From Clostridiales bacterium (lineage in GTDB: Bacteria; Bacillota; Clostridia; Lachnospirales; Lachnospiraceae), in contig JAJQBI010000078.1 in NCBI GenBank assembly GCA_021203365.1, forward strand, positions 1 to 64,000: 64,000 nucleotides of DNA, written 5' to 3'. The position numbers and the translations under genes were made by a program. The notes beneath the pieces were generated by a model. That model worked only from the letters and a program-made list of their open reading frames with translations. It had not been told where the DNA came from and did no database searches. Below are positions 1 to 9,908 of the stretch, piece by piece (positions within the stretch are counted from its first letter, which is position 1; each line of letters begins with the position of its first letter).

Positions 1-58
1 CATCATTAGTTGCTATAACGTGTGATTAAATATTAAGATAAAGCTGAGGAAATCTACC

Positions 59-826
59 ATGTTAAAAGAAGAAAGACAAGAAGCCATTTGCAATGAATTA
101 AAAAAAACCGGCGTCGTTTCCATCGATGCTCTGACCAAATTACTAAACACGTCCCGTTCTACAATAAGACGTGACATCGAAGAACTGGAAACAGCCAAAT
201 CCCTGAAACGCATTCGTGGTGGTGCGGTCGCTGTTCCATCATCCAATCCGTCCTACGAACCTTCTTTTTCCGGACGCTCTGATTTACACATGGATGAAAA
301 GAAACGCATAGCAGCAGCAGCCAAACAACTTGTGCACCCACAGGAAACTCTTGCACTCGCAAGCGGAACAACCGTGTGTGAATTTGCAAAAACTCTTCGG
401 GACATTGACCCGCTGTATGTAGCCACTTCTGATTTAATGTGTGCCGTTGAGATGTCCACATTTCCAAATATAGAGCTTATTGTTCTTGGTGGTTCTGTAA
501 GGAAAAAACATTATTCACTCACAGGTTATTTCGCAGAATACACAATCCAGCGGATCCATGCGGATTGGGCATTTTTAGGCGTAGACGCAATAGATTTTAA
601 CATAGGATTAATGAATTTCTCTCCGGAAGACATTACAGTAAATAAGTTAATCATCAAGGCATCCAAACAAACAGTCGTTTTATGTGATCACACAAAGTTT
701 AATACAATTGCTTTTGCGAACATTTGTCCATTCACAGATGTGGATATCCTGATTACCGGTGTAGAAACAAATCCTGAATACATTCATCGTCTAGAGGAAA
801 TGGGTATACAGGTAATCATTGTTTAA
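59..826 (+). CDS. DeoR/GlpR-family transcriptional regulator
   Basis: N-terminal HTH (EERQEAICNELKKTGVVSIDALTKLLNTSRSTIRRDIEELE..RGGAV) and DeoR-type sensor domain (LALASGTTVCEFA, LGGSVRKKHYSLTG). Confidence 0.9.
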   Translation: MLKEERQEAICNELKKTGVVSIDALTKLLNTSRSTIRRDIEELETAKSLKRIRGGAVAVPSSNPSYEPSFSGRSDLHMDEKKRIAAAAKQLVHPQETLALASGTTVCEFAKTLRDIDPLYVATSDLMCAVEMSTFPNIELIVLGGSVRKKHYSLTGYFAEYTIQRIHADWAFLGVDAIDFNIGLMNFSPEDITVNKLIIKASKQTVVLCDHTKFNTIAFANICPFTDVDILITGVETNPEYIHRLEEMGIQVIIV

Positions 827-900
827 CAATGTTCATACCCAAAGCAACAACGGGGAAAGGAAAATTAAAACTTGTAATCATTTGCATTGGAGGATTTTTT

Positions 901-1926
901 ATGAGAAAAAATGACATTTTGGCAAGAAAAGAACATGAGGCAATTCGAAATAAAGTTGGTTATTATGATTTTACGCATAAGTTACTTAAAGTAACCGGTC
1001 CGGACGCTGAGAAATTTCTGGATAAAATATTTGTTGCCGCTGTATCAAAGGCAAAAGTCGGAGAAGCGAAATATTCGACCATGCTGAATGAAGATGGTAT
1101 CATCATTGATGATGTTATTATTTTTCATATTTCAACAGAAATATATTGGGTTTCCACCCTCTATATTGATGAGATGATTGCATGGTTTAACGCCCACAAG
1201 GCCGAAGAAAACGTCTCTTATGAGGAAATCACAAAAGTCACTACCATGTATGCCGTGCAGGGACCAAACTCCCGAATTCTTTTGGATGACATTTTGGATA
1301 CCAATATCGACAATCTGAAATATTTCCACATTGAAGATAACAAAATTGATTCCATTAATGTAAAAATCGCAAGAAGCGGCTATACCGGCGAATTGGGATA
1401 CGAGATCTACTGCAGTCCAGAAGATGCGGCATTTATCGAATCAGAACTGGAAAAACAGGGCAAACCATATGGAATCCAGAAAATCACCACCGATGTCATT
1501 GTGACAAGTCTTCCCCGGGAAAAAGGTTTTGTTCTTATGAGTGACCTGGCCGGAACCAATCCTCTGGAAGTTGGTTTTTCATGGACAATTGACTGGAACA
1601 AGGATTTTATTGGGAAACCCGCTCTGTTAAAGGTAAAAGAAAAAGGCGCTATCCGCAGTCTTATCGGCTTCACTGTGGATGACGATACTGCAGATATCGC
1701 TCCTGGTGCTGCCATAAAAGTAGATGAAAAACCATGCGGAAAGGTTACTATGTTCACATATGGTTTCACCGTAGAAAAAAACATCGGCTTTGCCCTGATT
1801 GATAAAGCCGTTGCCAAGCCTGGAGATTCCGCGACTATTCTTTCGGACGGAAAAGAAATTCCAACCATGCTGACAGATCGAGTTTTCTATGATCCGAAAA
1901 ATACTCGTGTAAGAGGGCTGGCCTGA
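901..1926 (+). CDS. GcvT-like aminomethyltransferase / THF-dependent methyltransferase family protein
   Basis: YDFTHKLLKVTGPDAEKFLDKIF, YAVQGPNSR, ARSGYTGELGYEIY, NPLEVGF motifs of the GcvT fold; likely start at ATG 901 after AGGAGG rather than 829. Confidence 0.8.
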   Translation: MRKNDILARKEHEAIRNKVGYYDFTHKLLKVTGPDAEKFLDKIFVAAVSKAKVGEAKYSTMLNEDGIIIDDVIIFHISTEIYWVSTLYIDEMIAWFNAHKAEENVSYEEITKVTTMYAVQGPNSRILLDDILDTNIDNLKYFHIEDNKIDSINVKIARSGYTGELGYEIYCSPEDAAFIESELEKQGKPYGIQKITTDVIVTSLPREKGFVLMSDLAGTNPLEVGFSWTIDWNKDFIGKPALLKVKEKGAIRSLIGFTVDDDTADIAPGAAIKVDEKPCGKVTMFTYGFTVEKNIGFALIDKAVAKPGDSATILSDGKEIPTMLTDRVFYDPKNTRVRGLA

Positions 1927-2003
1927 TAAATCAGCCTGCAACCGTATATATAACATAACTCATAGACGGCCTTCTCCTCATTGTGACTATTCACCTGAAT
2001 CCT

Positions 2004-2060
2004 AAAAACATGAAAGCGGAACGTTCTGATTCATTCCGAACGTCCCGCTTTCATGTTTTT
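2004..2060. terminator. Bidirectional intrinsic terminator between convergent genes
   Basis: AAAAACATGAAAGCGG-A-ACGTTC-(tgattcattcc)-GAACGT-C-CCGCTTTCATGTTTTT, 22 bp stem with one mismatch, flanked by A and T runs. Confidence 0.9.
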
Positions 2061-2078
2061 CAGTCTTTTTCTCATCCT

Positions 2079-3155
2079 TTATCCCACCACACAGATCTCA
2101 TGGGAATAATGATTCAGCCTCCTGCATCCATCCTCTGTCACCAGGACCAGATCCTCAATGCGGACTCCCATCTCCCCCGGGAGATAGATTCCCGGCTCAA
2201 TGGAAAAAATCATGCCCGGCACGGCTTCATTCCGGTTGGCGCCGGAGACATCCCCGAATTCATGAACCTCCATCCCGATAAAATGTCCAAGACGATGGTT
2301 AAAATTCTCTCCAAATCCTTCCGCCGCGATCACATCTCTGGCGGCGGCATCGATCTCGCAGAGCCTTCTCCCGGGGCGAACGGCCTCCACCGCGGCCTGC
2401 TGCGCCTTTTTTACCAGCTCATAAATCGCCCGGTGCTTATCCGAAACGCTTCGCCAGAAAAAAGTCCGGGTCATATCAGAGCAGTATCCGTCCCGGAGAC
2501 ATCCCACGTCAAAAATCACACACTGCCCTTCCGAAAGAACCGTATCATCCGGCATATGATGACCGTCCGCCGCATTTTCCCCGAAAGCGACAATGGGGGC
2601 AAAGGAATTGTCCTGCGCGCCCAGTTCCTGATAAATGCCTTTCAGCTGATCCGCGATCTCAAGCTCAGTCACACCCGGCCGAAGCAGTGCTTTCAGTCGA
2701 TCCATGGCCAGATCATTGATCCGGGAGGCCTCCGCCATCTTTGCGATTTCTTCGGAATCCTTAACTCCCCGGGCCTCATCAATACACTCCGAGCTCAGCA
2801 CATATCCGGACGCTCCGCTTTTTTCCATCAGCGGGAGCAGAAAGCGGGCATGCATATATTTATCAATCCCCAGCACTTCCCCCGGCGTCACATACCCGGA
2901 CACCAGATCCATCACCGGGTCTGTATCGGAAAACCAGACCTCCCGCACTCCGGTATCCACCGTTACGAAAAACAGTTTATTCAAAAACAGCACATGATCC
3001 CCGTTTTCCCTCAGCAAAAGCCCCAGAAAACGCTCATGGGGCTCTGTGAAATACCCGGTGAGATATCCCACCGCGAAGGGATCTGTAACCAGCATCTGGG
3101 AAATTCCCTTTTCCTTTAAAAGTCTTAATATTTTAACCGCACGCGCTGCGTACAT
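2079..3155 (-). CDS. M24-family Xaa-Pro aminopeptidase-like metallopeptidase
   Basis: IVAFGENAADGHHMPDD, FDVGCLRDGYCSDMTRTFF, RLGHFIGMEVHE, GMIFSIEPGIY motifs. Confidence 0.9.
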   Translation of the reverse strand: MYAARAVKILRLLKEKGISQMLVTDPFAVGYLTGYFTEPHERFLGLLLRENGDHVLFLNKLFFVTVDTGVREVWFSDTDPVMDLVSGYVTPGEVLGIDKYMHARFLLPLMEKSGASGYVLSSECIDEARGVKDSEEIAKMAEASRINDLAMDRLKALLRPGVTELEIADQLKGIYQELGAQDNSFAPIVAFGENAADGHHMPDDTVLSEGQCVIFDVGCLRDGYCSDMTRTFFWRSVSDKHRAIYELVKKAQQAAVEAVRPGRRLCEIDAAARDVIAAEGFGENFNHRLGHFIGMEVHEFGDVSGANRNEAVPGMIFSIEPGIYLPGEMGVRIEDLVLVTEDGCRRLNHYSHEICVVG

Positions 3156-3210
3156 GTTCCATTCCCCCGTTTCCCGCTTTTTTACCGGCCGCCATTCACC
3201 GCGGCTCCTT

Positions 3211-4047
3211 TTAGAAATTCTTCCGGAGCTTCGGATCCAGCAGATCGCGAAGTCCGTCGCCTACAAAGTTGGCGCCCATGGCCATGGTAAAAATGGCCAG
3301 ACCTGGAAATCCGGCTACCCAGAATTTATTGAAATAATCCACGCCGTCCGAGACCATCATGCCCCACTCCGGTGTGGGCGGCTGACTTCCAAGTCCCAGA
3401 AAGCTTAAGGTAGAAAACATCAGGATCTGATTTCCAATATCTGTTGTGGCCATTACAATTACAGACGTCATACTGTTAGGAATAATCTCCCTGAAAAGGA
3501 TCCGCATTTTTGAAGTTCCCAGAGCCCGGGCCGCCTCCACATACTCGCTCTCCTTCACAGAGAGAACCACGCTTCGCATCAGTCTGGCATAATTGGGCCA
3601 GGCCACAATCACCAGGGCCAGCATGGTGTTAAACAGGCTGGAGCCCAGAGCAGAGGTAATCACAATGGCCAGAATAATGGTTGGAAATGCCATAATCATC
3701 TCGGAAAGGCGCATCATCACATTGTCCACCATTCCCCCGATATATCCCGCCACAGCACCGTAAATACTGCCGAAAACCCCGGCCAGAATCACAGTCAGGA
3801 TACCGGCCAGAAGAGAATATCGTCCTCCGTAAAGCACACGGCTTAAAATGTCCCTCCCGAAATTGTCTGTCCCGAAAAGATGAGTCAGGGACGGAGGGCT
3901 GAGTTTTTCCGCAAGATTCTGGGCCAGAGGATCATAGGGCGCGATCAGCGGGGCAAAAACAGAGGCCAGAATCCACAGTACACAGATAATCGTTCCCAGA
4001 GTAAAAAGAAAATTGGATGTAAAGATTCTTTTTATTTTTTTCATCAT
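3211..4047 (-). CDS. Oligopeptide/dipeptide ABC transporter permease (DppC/OppC type)
   Basis: HLFGTDNFGRDILSRVLYGGR and EAARALGTSKMRILFREIIPN (EAA loop). Confidence 0.92.
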   Translation of the reverse strand: MMKKIKRIFTSNFLFTLGTIICVLWILASVFAPLIAPYDPLAQNLAEKLSPPSLTHLFGTDNFGRDILSRVLYGGRYSLLAGILTVILAGVFGSIYGAVAGYIGGMVDNVMMRLSEMIMAFPTIILAIVITSALGSSLFNTMLALVIVAWPNYARLMRSVVLSVKESEYVEAARALGTSKMRILFREIIPNSMTSVIVMATTDIGNQILMFSTLSFLGLGSQPPTPEWGMMVSDGVDYFNKFWVAGFPGLAIFTMAMGANFVGDGLRDLLDPKLRKNF

Positions 4048-5066
4048 GATCCACTCCTCACTCTCGGGTCGATCACTCCGTACAGAATATCCACCACCGT
4101 ATTAATGACGCCGTAATTCAACGCGATCAGCAGGGCCACACCGATAATACCCGGAGAATCCAGCTTGACCACGGATTCATAGGCAAACTGTCCCACACCG
4201 GGCCAGCTGAAAATCGTTTCAACCAGAACCGTACCTCCCAGCAGGTTTCCAAAACCCAGGCCGATAACGGTGAGAACCGGGATCAGCGCGTTGCCCAGGG
4301 CGTGATGCAGAATCAGACGGATCCTTGCCATCCCCTTCGCCTGCGCCGTGCGGATGTAGTCCGTAGACATCACCTCCAGAAGATTGGACCGGGTCGTCCG
4401 GGTGATCAGTCCCATGGTAAAGCATCCCAGAACACTTCCGGGAAGGACCAGATGGCAGAAGCAGTTCCAGGCCTTGGCCGGATCCCCTTCCAGAAGGGAA
4501 TCCAGCACATACAGCCCGGTTACCGTCGCCGGAGCGTCAAAGGTCTTGCTGATCCGCCCGGTTCCCGGAGCAATGCCAAGCTTGTAATAGAAAAAATACA
4601 GAAACAGCAGCGCCAGCCAGAAAGTGGGCACGCTGACACCGGCCACGGAAATCCCCCGCACCAGCTGATCCAACCAGCTGTTCCTCTTCAGGGCGGAAAT
4701 GATCCCGAAGAGGATTCCAAAAACAGAAGCGAAGATTATGGCAAACAGCGCAAGCTCTACGGTTGCGGGATAACATCTCTGCAGCTCAGACAGTACCGAT
4801 TTTCCGGTACGGATGGAGGTTCCCAGATCCAGCTGCAGCAGTCCCTTCAGATAAATCAGATACTGTTCCCACACCGGCTTGTCCAGTCCCCATTTTGCCC
4901 GGAAGGCTGCCACCATTTCAGGGTCATTCAGATTTCTCTGGCTCAGGTTGGCGGCGACAGGGTCCGTAGGCACCAGTCGGGTAAGAATAAACACGATCGT
5001 GGCCACTCCAAAAAGGAGAACGATCAGATATAGAATTCTTTTTGCGATAAATTTCAGGGTATCCAT
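4044..5066 (-). CDS. Oligopeptide/dipeptide ABC transporter permease (DppB/OppB type)
   Basis: FIAKRILYLIVLLFGVATIVFILTRLVPTDP and DYIRTAQAKGMARIRLILHHALGNALIPV. Confidence 0.92.
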   Translation of the reverse strand: MDTLKFIAKRILYLIVLLFGVATIVFILTRLVPTDPVAANLSQRNLNDPEMVAAFRAKWGLDKPVWEQYLIYLKGLLQLDLGTSIRTGKSVLSELQRCYPATVELALFAIIFASVFGILFGIISALKRNSWLDQLVRGISVAGVSVPTFWLALLFLYFFYYKLGIAPGTGRISKTFDAPATVTGLYVLDSLLEGDPAKAWNCFCHLVLPGSVLGCFTMGLITRTTRSNLLEVMSTDYIRTAQAKGMARIRLILHHALGNALIPVLTVIGLGFGNLLGGTVLVETIFSWPGVGQFAYESVVKLDSPGIIGVALLIALNYGVINTVVDILYGVIDPRVRSGS

Positions 5067-5103
5067 GCTTCACCTCGCCGCCTGTAAATCATTGGATTGC
5101 TTT

Positions 5104-6699
5104 TTATGCCCAGTCAACCGCCCGCAGGTCAATGCGGTAGCTGTCGCTGAAGGTTATATTCACAAGGTTCTCATCCGCGCCGATGTACTTCGGATACTGC
5201 ACCAGCGGAATAAAGGGGCCATACTCGGCAGTGGCCTCCTGCATCTCGGCAAGAAGCTCTACACGGGCATCCTCATCCAGCTCACTGACAATTTCGGACT
5301 TCATGGCCGCAAGATCCGGATCCATATCCTCCGTCCAGCCCGCGCGCAGACCTACAATGCCGCCCGGCAGGAATTCGAGCTCCGCGTTGGGGTCAATGTA
5401 GTCCGGAGACCAGTACATAATGCTGAAGCCAAGCTCGCCGTTGCGGTATTCATCCGCGTAGCCGCCGTTCCAGTCCTCTGTCTGAATGTTCAGAGTGATG
5501 CCGATTTCCGAGAGGTCAGAGGCAAGCTTTACCGCAAGATCTGTAAGAGCAATTCCCTCCGGAGAAAGTGTACAGCAGGGGAAATCAATCTCAAATCCGT
5601 CCTCATAGCCGGCTTCCGCCATCAGTTCCTTCGCCTGCTCCACATCACGATAATCGGTGTCACGGGGATCCGCCGCACCCAGAAGTCCTACCTGAATATA
5701 GGAGAGCGGAGTCACAGAGCCCTCGCCCACAATCTGCTGGATGCCTTCATAGTCAATGGCCAGACGGATGGCCTGCTGCACCAGCGGATCGGAAACCGGA
5801 CCGCCGATCTCCTCATCCATGTTCATGAACAGAAATCCCATGGTCATGGTGGAGCTGGCAATTACTTCCACTCCGTCAGTTCCTTCCAGCTCGGAAACCG
5901 TATCTGCGTTCAGGTTCAGGGCAATCTGGATATCTCCCTGGCTCAGGGACATCATCTGGGTGTTGGCATCGTCCATCTCCTGAATGATAAACTCATCAAT
6001 TGAGGAAGCCTCATCGTAATAGTTCTCGTTCTTTACAAGCACAAACTCTTCGTCCGGAATCCAGCTCTCCAGCACATAGGGACCGGAACCAAGACTTGCG
6101 CCCGCATCAAAATAATCCTTCGCCGTATCTGTGGTCGCCGCGTCCTCTGCGTCTGTGGCGCCCTGCTCCATGGCAAGCTCCGAGTCAATAATAGACATGC
6201 TGGCATAGGCGAGCTTGGAGGTAAAGGAGCTGTCCGGGGTATTCAGATTAAACTGCACCGTATAATCATCAATCACGTCAATACTGTCGATTCCGTCACA
6301 GATAAAGGACGGATTGTCCTGCAGGTACTTGCAGCGCATAATACTGAACTGCACATCTTTCGCGGTCAGGGGATTTCCGGAGGCAAACACCACGTCCTCA
6401 CGGATGGTCACCGTAGCGGTCAGGCCGTCCTCGGAATACTCAATGCCGGTGGCCAGACTTGGCTGCGCTCCATCCACACCGTCCTGAAACTCATACAGGC
6501 AGTCATAGCAGGCACGCAGAATCAGATTCGCATAAGGCTCATAGCAGCGTCCCGGATCCAGAGTAACCACATCGGTCTGCGCACCGATTACCACAGTTCC
6601 GCCGCCTTCCGATTCCGCGGAGACTGAAACCACACTTACAGAAGAAACCACAGTGGCCGCCGCCAGAAACAGGGCCAGGATTTTCTTTCTAAACTTCAT
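5104..6699 (-). CDS. ABC transporter substrate-binding protein, family 5 (oligopeptide/dipeptide)
   Basis: Signal peptide, GAQTDVVTLDPGRCYEPYANLI, operon with DppB/C and two ATPases. Confidence 0.92.
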   Translation of the reverse strand: MKFRKKILALFLAAATVVSSVSVVSVSAESEGGGTVVIGAQTDVVTLDPGRCYEPYANLILRACYDCLYEFQDGVDGAQPSLATGIEYSEDGLTATVTIREDVVFASGNPLTAKDVQFSIMRCKYLQDNPSFICDGIDSIDVIDDYTVQFNLNTPDSSFTSKLAYASMSIIDSELAMEQGATDAEDAATTDTAKDYFDAGASLGSGPYVLESWIPDEEFVLVKNENYYDEASSIDEFIIQEMDDANTQMMSLSQGDIQIALNLNADTVSELEGTDGVEVIASSTMTMGFLFMNMDEEIGGPVSDPLVQQAIRLAIDYEGIQQIVGEGSVTPLSYIQVGLLGAADPRDTDYRDVEQAKELMAEAGYEDGFEIDFPCCTLSPEGIALTDLAVKLASDLSEIGITLNIQTEDWNGGYADEYRNGELGFSIMYWSPDYIDPNAELEFLPGGIVGLRAGWTEDMDPDLAAMKSEIVSELDEDARVELLAEMQEATAEYGPFIPLVQYPKYIGADENLVNITFSDSYRIDLRAVDWA

Positions 6700-6821
6700 T
6701 CTTTTGCTCCTCCTTTTTTAAAAAACACAGTTGACACTACATCTATCTGACCGGCCGAAGGAAACCCATCTTCCCACAGCCCTGTCATACAATCATTAAA
6801 CAACATTCGAAGCCCGCAGTC

Positions 6822-7799
6822 TCAGCCTCTCTCTTCCGGAAAATGACAAGCCACAAGATGGTCATCCCCCAAATCCCGGAGTTCCGGAGCCGACCGCTTG
6901 CAGACATCACAGCACTTCGGGCATCGGGTATGAAAATGACATCCCGACGGCGGGTTGGCCGGATTGGGGACCTCCCCCTGCAAAATGATCCGGTCCTGCA
7001 TCTTCCTTGTCTCTGTCTGAGGAATGGCGGAGAGCAGCGCCTTCGTATAGGGATGGGCCTGGTAATCATAAAGCTCATCCGCCGTGGCAATTTCCACCAT
7101 TCTTCCCAGATACATCACGCCCACACGGTCACTGATATGGTGAACCACGTTCAGATTGTGGGAGATAAACAGGTAGGTAAGACCCAGTTTTTTCTGGAGC
7201 TCCTCCAGCAGGTTGATCACCTGGGCCTGCACGGACACGTCCAAAGCAGATACAGCCTCATCACAGACAATCAGCTCCGGGTTCAGCGCCAGCGCCCGTG
7301 CAATTCCGATCCGCTGCTTCTGTCCCCCGGAAAGTTCATGGGGATAACGGGAGAGATGATAATCCGCAAGGCCTACCAGCTCCACCAGCTCATGGATTCT
7401 TTTGTCAATAAATTCCCTGTCTTTAATGCCATGGACATCAAAAGGCTCCGTCAGTATCTTTTTTACAGTTCTTCTCGGATTCAGACATGCAGATGGATCC
7501 TGGAAAATAATCTGGATTTTCTGCCGGAGATCCTTCATCTCCTGTCGGCTCAGCTCCTTCATGCTGCGCCCATTATAAAACACCTCACCGCCGGTAGGCT
7601 CAATCAGCCGCAGAATCGCCCGTCCCAGGGTACTTTTTCCGCATCCGCTCTCCCCCACAACGCCGAAGGTCTCCCCCCGCTTTATGGCAAATGTAATGCC
7701 ATCCACGGCCTTCACAGTCTCATTTCCATTTTTTCTCTGGCGAAAATGAACCTTCACATCCCGTACCTCCACCAGAGGTGTATCCGGATTTTTACCCAT
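6822..7799 (-). CDS. Oligopeptide ABC transporter ATP-binding protein (OppF/DppF type)
   Basis: GESGCGKSTLGRAI, LSGGQKQRIGIARALALNPELIVCDEAVSALDVSVQ, C-terminal FHTRCPKC. Confidence 0.93.
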   Translation of the reverse strand: MGKNPDTPLVEVRDVKVHFRQRKNGNETVKAVDGITFAIKRGETFGVVGESGCGKSTLGRAILRLIEPTGGEVFYNGRSMKELSRQEMKDLRQKIQIIFQDPSACLNPRRTVKKILTEPFDVHGIKDREFIDKRIHELVELVGLADYHLSRYPHELSGGQKQRIGIARALALNPELIVCDEAVSALDVSVQAQVINLLEELQKKLGLTYLFISHNLNVVHHISDRVGVMYLGRMVEIATADELYDYQAHPYTKALLSAIPQTETRKMQDRIILQGEVPNPANPPSGCHFHTRCPKCCDVCKRSAPELRDLGDDHLVACHFPEERG

Positions 7800-8805
7800 T
7801 CTGCTCACCTCCCGCGGCATAGCGCCAGCACCTTACCTTCCGGCCCTCCAGCTGCCTCATGGGCGGCTCTTCCCGGCTGCAGATCTCCATGGCACAGTCA
7901 CAGCGAGGACAGAAGCTGCATCCCACAATCTCCTCTGTGGGATTGGGCACCACTCCCGGGATGGTGGAAAGCGCCTTTTTCTCCTTCTCAATCTTCGGAA
8001 TGGCATTCAGAAGACCGACGGTATAGGGATGCAGAGGCTTCCGGAACAGCTCGGCCGCGGCAGCTTCCTCCAGGATCCGGCCGGTGTACATGACGATCAC
8101 CCGGTCACACAATTCGTTCACCACACCCAGATCATGGGTGATCATGATCACCGCAGTTTTGTATTCTTTATTCAGGTTCCGGATCAGATCCAGAATCTGC
8201 GCCTGAATCGTCACGTCCAACGCCGTGGTGGGCTCGTCCGCAATCAGAATTTTCGGACGGCAGGCCAGCGCCATGGCAATCATCACACGCTGACGCATCC
8301 CCCCGGACATCTCATGAGGGTACTGCCTGGCCCGCATTTCCGGATTTGCAATGCCAACCGCGCGTATCATCTCCACAGCCTCTCTCATGGCTTCCTTTTT
8401 TTTCATCCCTTTATGTAACCGGAGAACTTCCGCAATCTGACTTCCACAGGTATGGATGGGATTGAGGGAGGTCATGGGTTCCTGGAAAATCATGGAAATA
8501 TCATTTCCCCGGATTTTTTCCATCTCTTTTTCCGTGCACTGCGCCAGGTCCTTTCCGCCGTACAGAATCCGCCCGCTGACAATTTTCCCCGGCGGATTGG
8601 GGATCAGACGCATGGCCGCCAGGGAAGACACGCTCTTGCCGCTTCCGCTCTCCCCCACAATACCCAGAGCTTCCCCTTCCCGCAGCTCATAATCCAGATG
8701 ATTCACCGCGTGCACAATACCTTCCGCTGTTCGAAATTCCACGGACAGATTATCCACCTGTAAAACCGGGCTTTTTTCCTCCGCCACTGCCGCCCCTCCT
8801 ATCAT
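7792..8805 (-). CDS. Oligopeptide ABC transporter ATP-binding protein (OppD/DppD type)
   Basis: GESGSGKSVSSLAAMRLIPNPPG, MSGGMRQRVMIAMALACRPKILIADEPTTALDVTIQ, C-terminal FCPRCDCAMEIC. Confidence 0.93.
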   Translation of the reverse strand: MIGGAAVAEEKSPVLQVDNLSVEFRTAEGIVHAVNHLDYELREGEALGIVGESGSGKSVSSLAAMRLIPNPPGKIVSGRILYGGKDLAQCTEKEMEKIRGNDISMIFQEPMTSLNPIHTCGSQIAEVLRLHKGMKKKEAMREAVEMIRAVGIANPEMRARQYPHEMSGGMRQRVMIAMALACRPKILIADEPTTALDVTIQAQILDLIRNLNKEYKTAVIMITHDLGVVNELCDRVIVMYTGRILEEAAAAELFRKPLHPYTVGLLNAIPKIEKEKKALSTIPGVVPNPTEEIVGCSFCPRCDCAMEICSREEPPMRQLEGRKVRCWRYAAGGEQNG

Positions 8806-8823
8806 CGTTTCCTCTCCTGCGTG

Positions 8824-8907
8824 TCACAAGCGGACATATGTCCGCTCCGCCCCGTCAGACGGAAACAAAAAAGGGCAGTCTGCATAATCACAGACTACCT
8901 CGTCCAT
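8824..8907 (-). other. Candidate 27-codon leader ORF overlapping a hairpin, upstream of the Opp operon
   Basis: ATG(8907)..TGA(8824) reads MDEVVCDYADCPFLFPSDGAERTYVRL; small ORF, unproven. Confidence 0.3.
8867..8899 (-). terminator. Intrinsic terminator/attenuator in the leader of the Opp operon
   Basis: Minus strand GGTAGTCTG-tgattatg-CAGACTGCC followed by TTTTTT. Confidence 0.75.
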
Positions 8908-8936
8908 TCTTACGATCCTTTATTTCTCCTCATCAT

Positions 8937-8965
8937 AGAATAACCTTTTTTCGCTCAAAAGTCAA
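8937..8965 (-). promoter_or_regulatory. Sigma-A-like promoter for the Opp operon leader
   Basis: Minus strand TTGACT (8965-8960), 17 nt spacer, TATTCT (8942-8937). Confidence 0.65.
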
Positions 8966-9083
8966 TGCAGTTTTTCAATGAAGGGAAAAATGGGCCTTCT
9001 TTGCAGCCATGGCCTGCCGCGGCTTGCATTTTTCCCTCATCTGCATTAAAATGGCCCTATATCACACACAGGAGGAATGATCC

Positions 9084-9824
9084 ATGAAAAAACCATCCAT
9101 CGCCATTATCCCACTTCCGGACATAGAACGGAAAAGCTACTGGATGCTGCCCGGATATATGAATGGACTGATCGAAGCCGGCGCGCTTCCGGTCATGCTT
9201 CCGCTGACTACCCACACTTCCCTTCTCACACAGATCGCCGACGAATATGACGGTTTTCTTTTCACCGGCGGCCATGATATTCAGCCGGAAATGTACGGTC
9301 AGACACCCCTTCCTGCCTGCGCCCAGCGCTGTCCCAGGCGGGATGAGATGGAAAATCTCCTCCTTCCCATGATCCTGGAACGGGATAAACCGCTTTTCGG
9401 AATCTGCCGGGGACTCCAGTTCCTCAATGTGGCACTGGGAGGAACTCTTTACCAGGATCTTCCCACCCAGCGCCCCTCCCACACGGCTCACAGACAGACG
9501 CCCCCCTATGACCGGCCTGCTCACAGCGTGACCATCCTTCCGGATACTCCGCTGCACGCCCTTCTCGGTCAGCAGGAAATACCGGTAAACAGCTGTCATC
9601 ATCAGGCGGTGCGTGCGCTTTCTCCCCGGCTCTCTCCCATGGCCCTTTCCCAGGATGGCCTGGTAGAGGCCGTCTGGATGCCGGAGAAGAAATATGTGTG
9701 GGCCACTCAGTGGCACCCGGAATTTTCCCATCTGGTGGACGAAAACAGCCGGAAGCTTTTCAGAAGCTTTGTTATGGCCGCAGGCGAAGAGGCTTCCGCT
9801 CCGGTTCCCTCCACCGGCAACTAA
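9084..9824 (+). CDS. Gamma-glutamyl-gamma-aminobutyrate hydrolase family protein (class I glutamine amidotransferase, PuuD-like)
   Basis: FTGGHDIQPEMYG, FGICRGLQFLNVALGGTLYQDL, WATQWHPEF. Confidence 0.9.
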   Translation: MKKPSIAIIPLPDIERKSYWMLPGYMNGLIEAGALPVMLPLTTHTSLLTQIADEYDGFLFTGGHDIQPEMYGQTPLPACAQRCPRRDEMENLLLPMILERDKPLFGICRGLQFLNVALGGTLYQDLPTQRPSHTAHRQTPPYDRPAHSVTILPDTPLHALLGQQEIPVNSCHHQAVRALSPRLSPMALSQDGLVEAVWMPEKKYVWATQWHPEFSHLVDENSRKLFRSFVMAAGEEASAPVPSTGN

Positions 9825-9858
9825 GCTCCGGCCGCATTCAGATATTTAACTCATTATT

Positions 9859-9908
9859 AAAAGAAGGGTACGCTCCCTCATCCACGACAGAGCGCACCCT
9901 TCTTTAAA
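9859..9908. terminator. Intrinsic terminator (bidirectional)
   Basis: AAAGAAGGGTaCGCTC-loop-GAGCGcACCCTTCTTT, flanked by A/T tracts. Confidence 0.85.

Noticed and set aside
1983-3119. 378-aa + strand ORF over the M24 peptidase
   Set aside because: Antisense to the peptidase, and its 5' end runs through the bidirectional terminator.
9057-9731. 224-aa minus-strand ORF over the PuuD-like gene
   Set aside because: Antisense to a clear class I amidotransferase; no domain signal.
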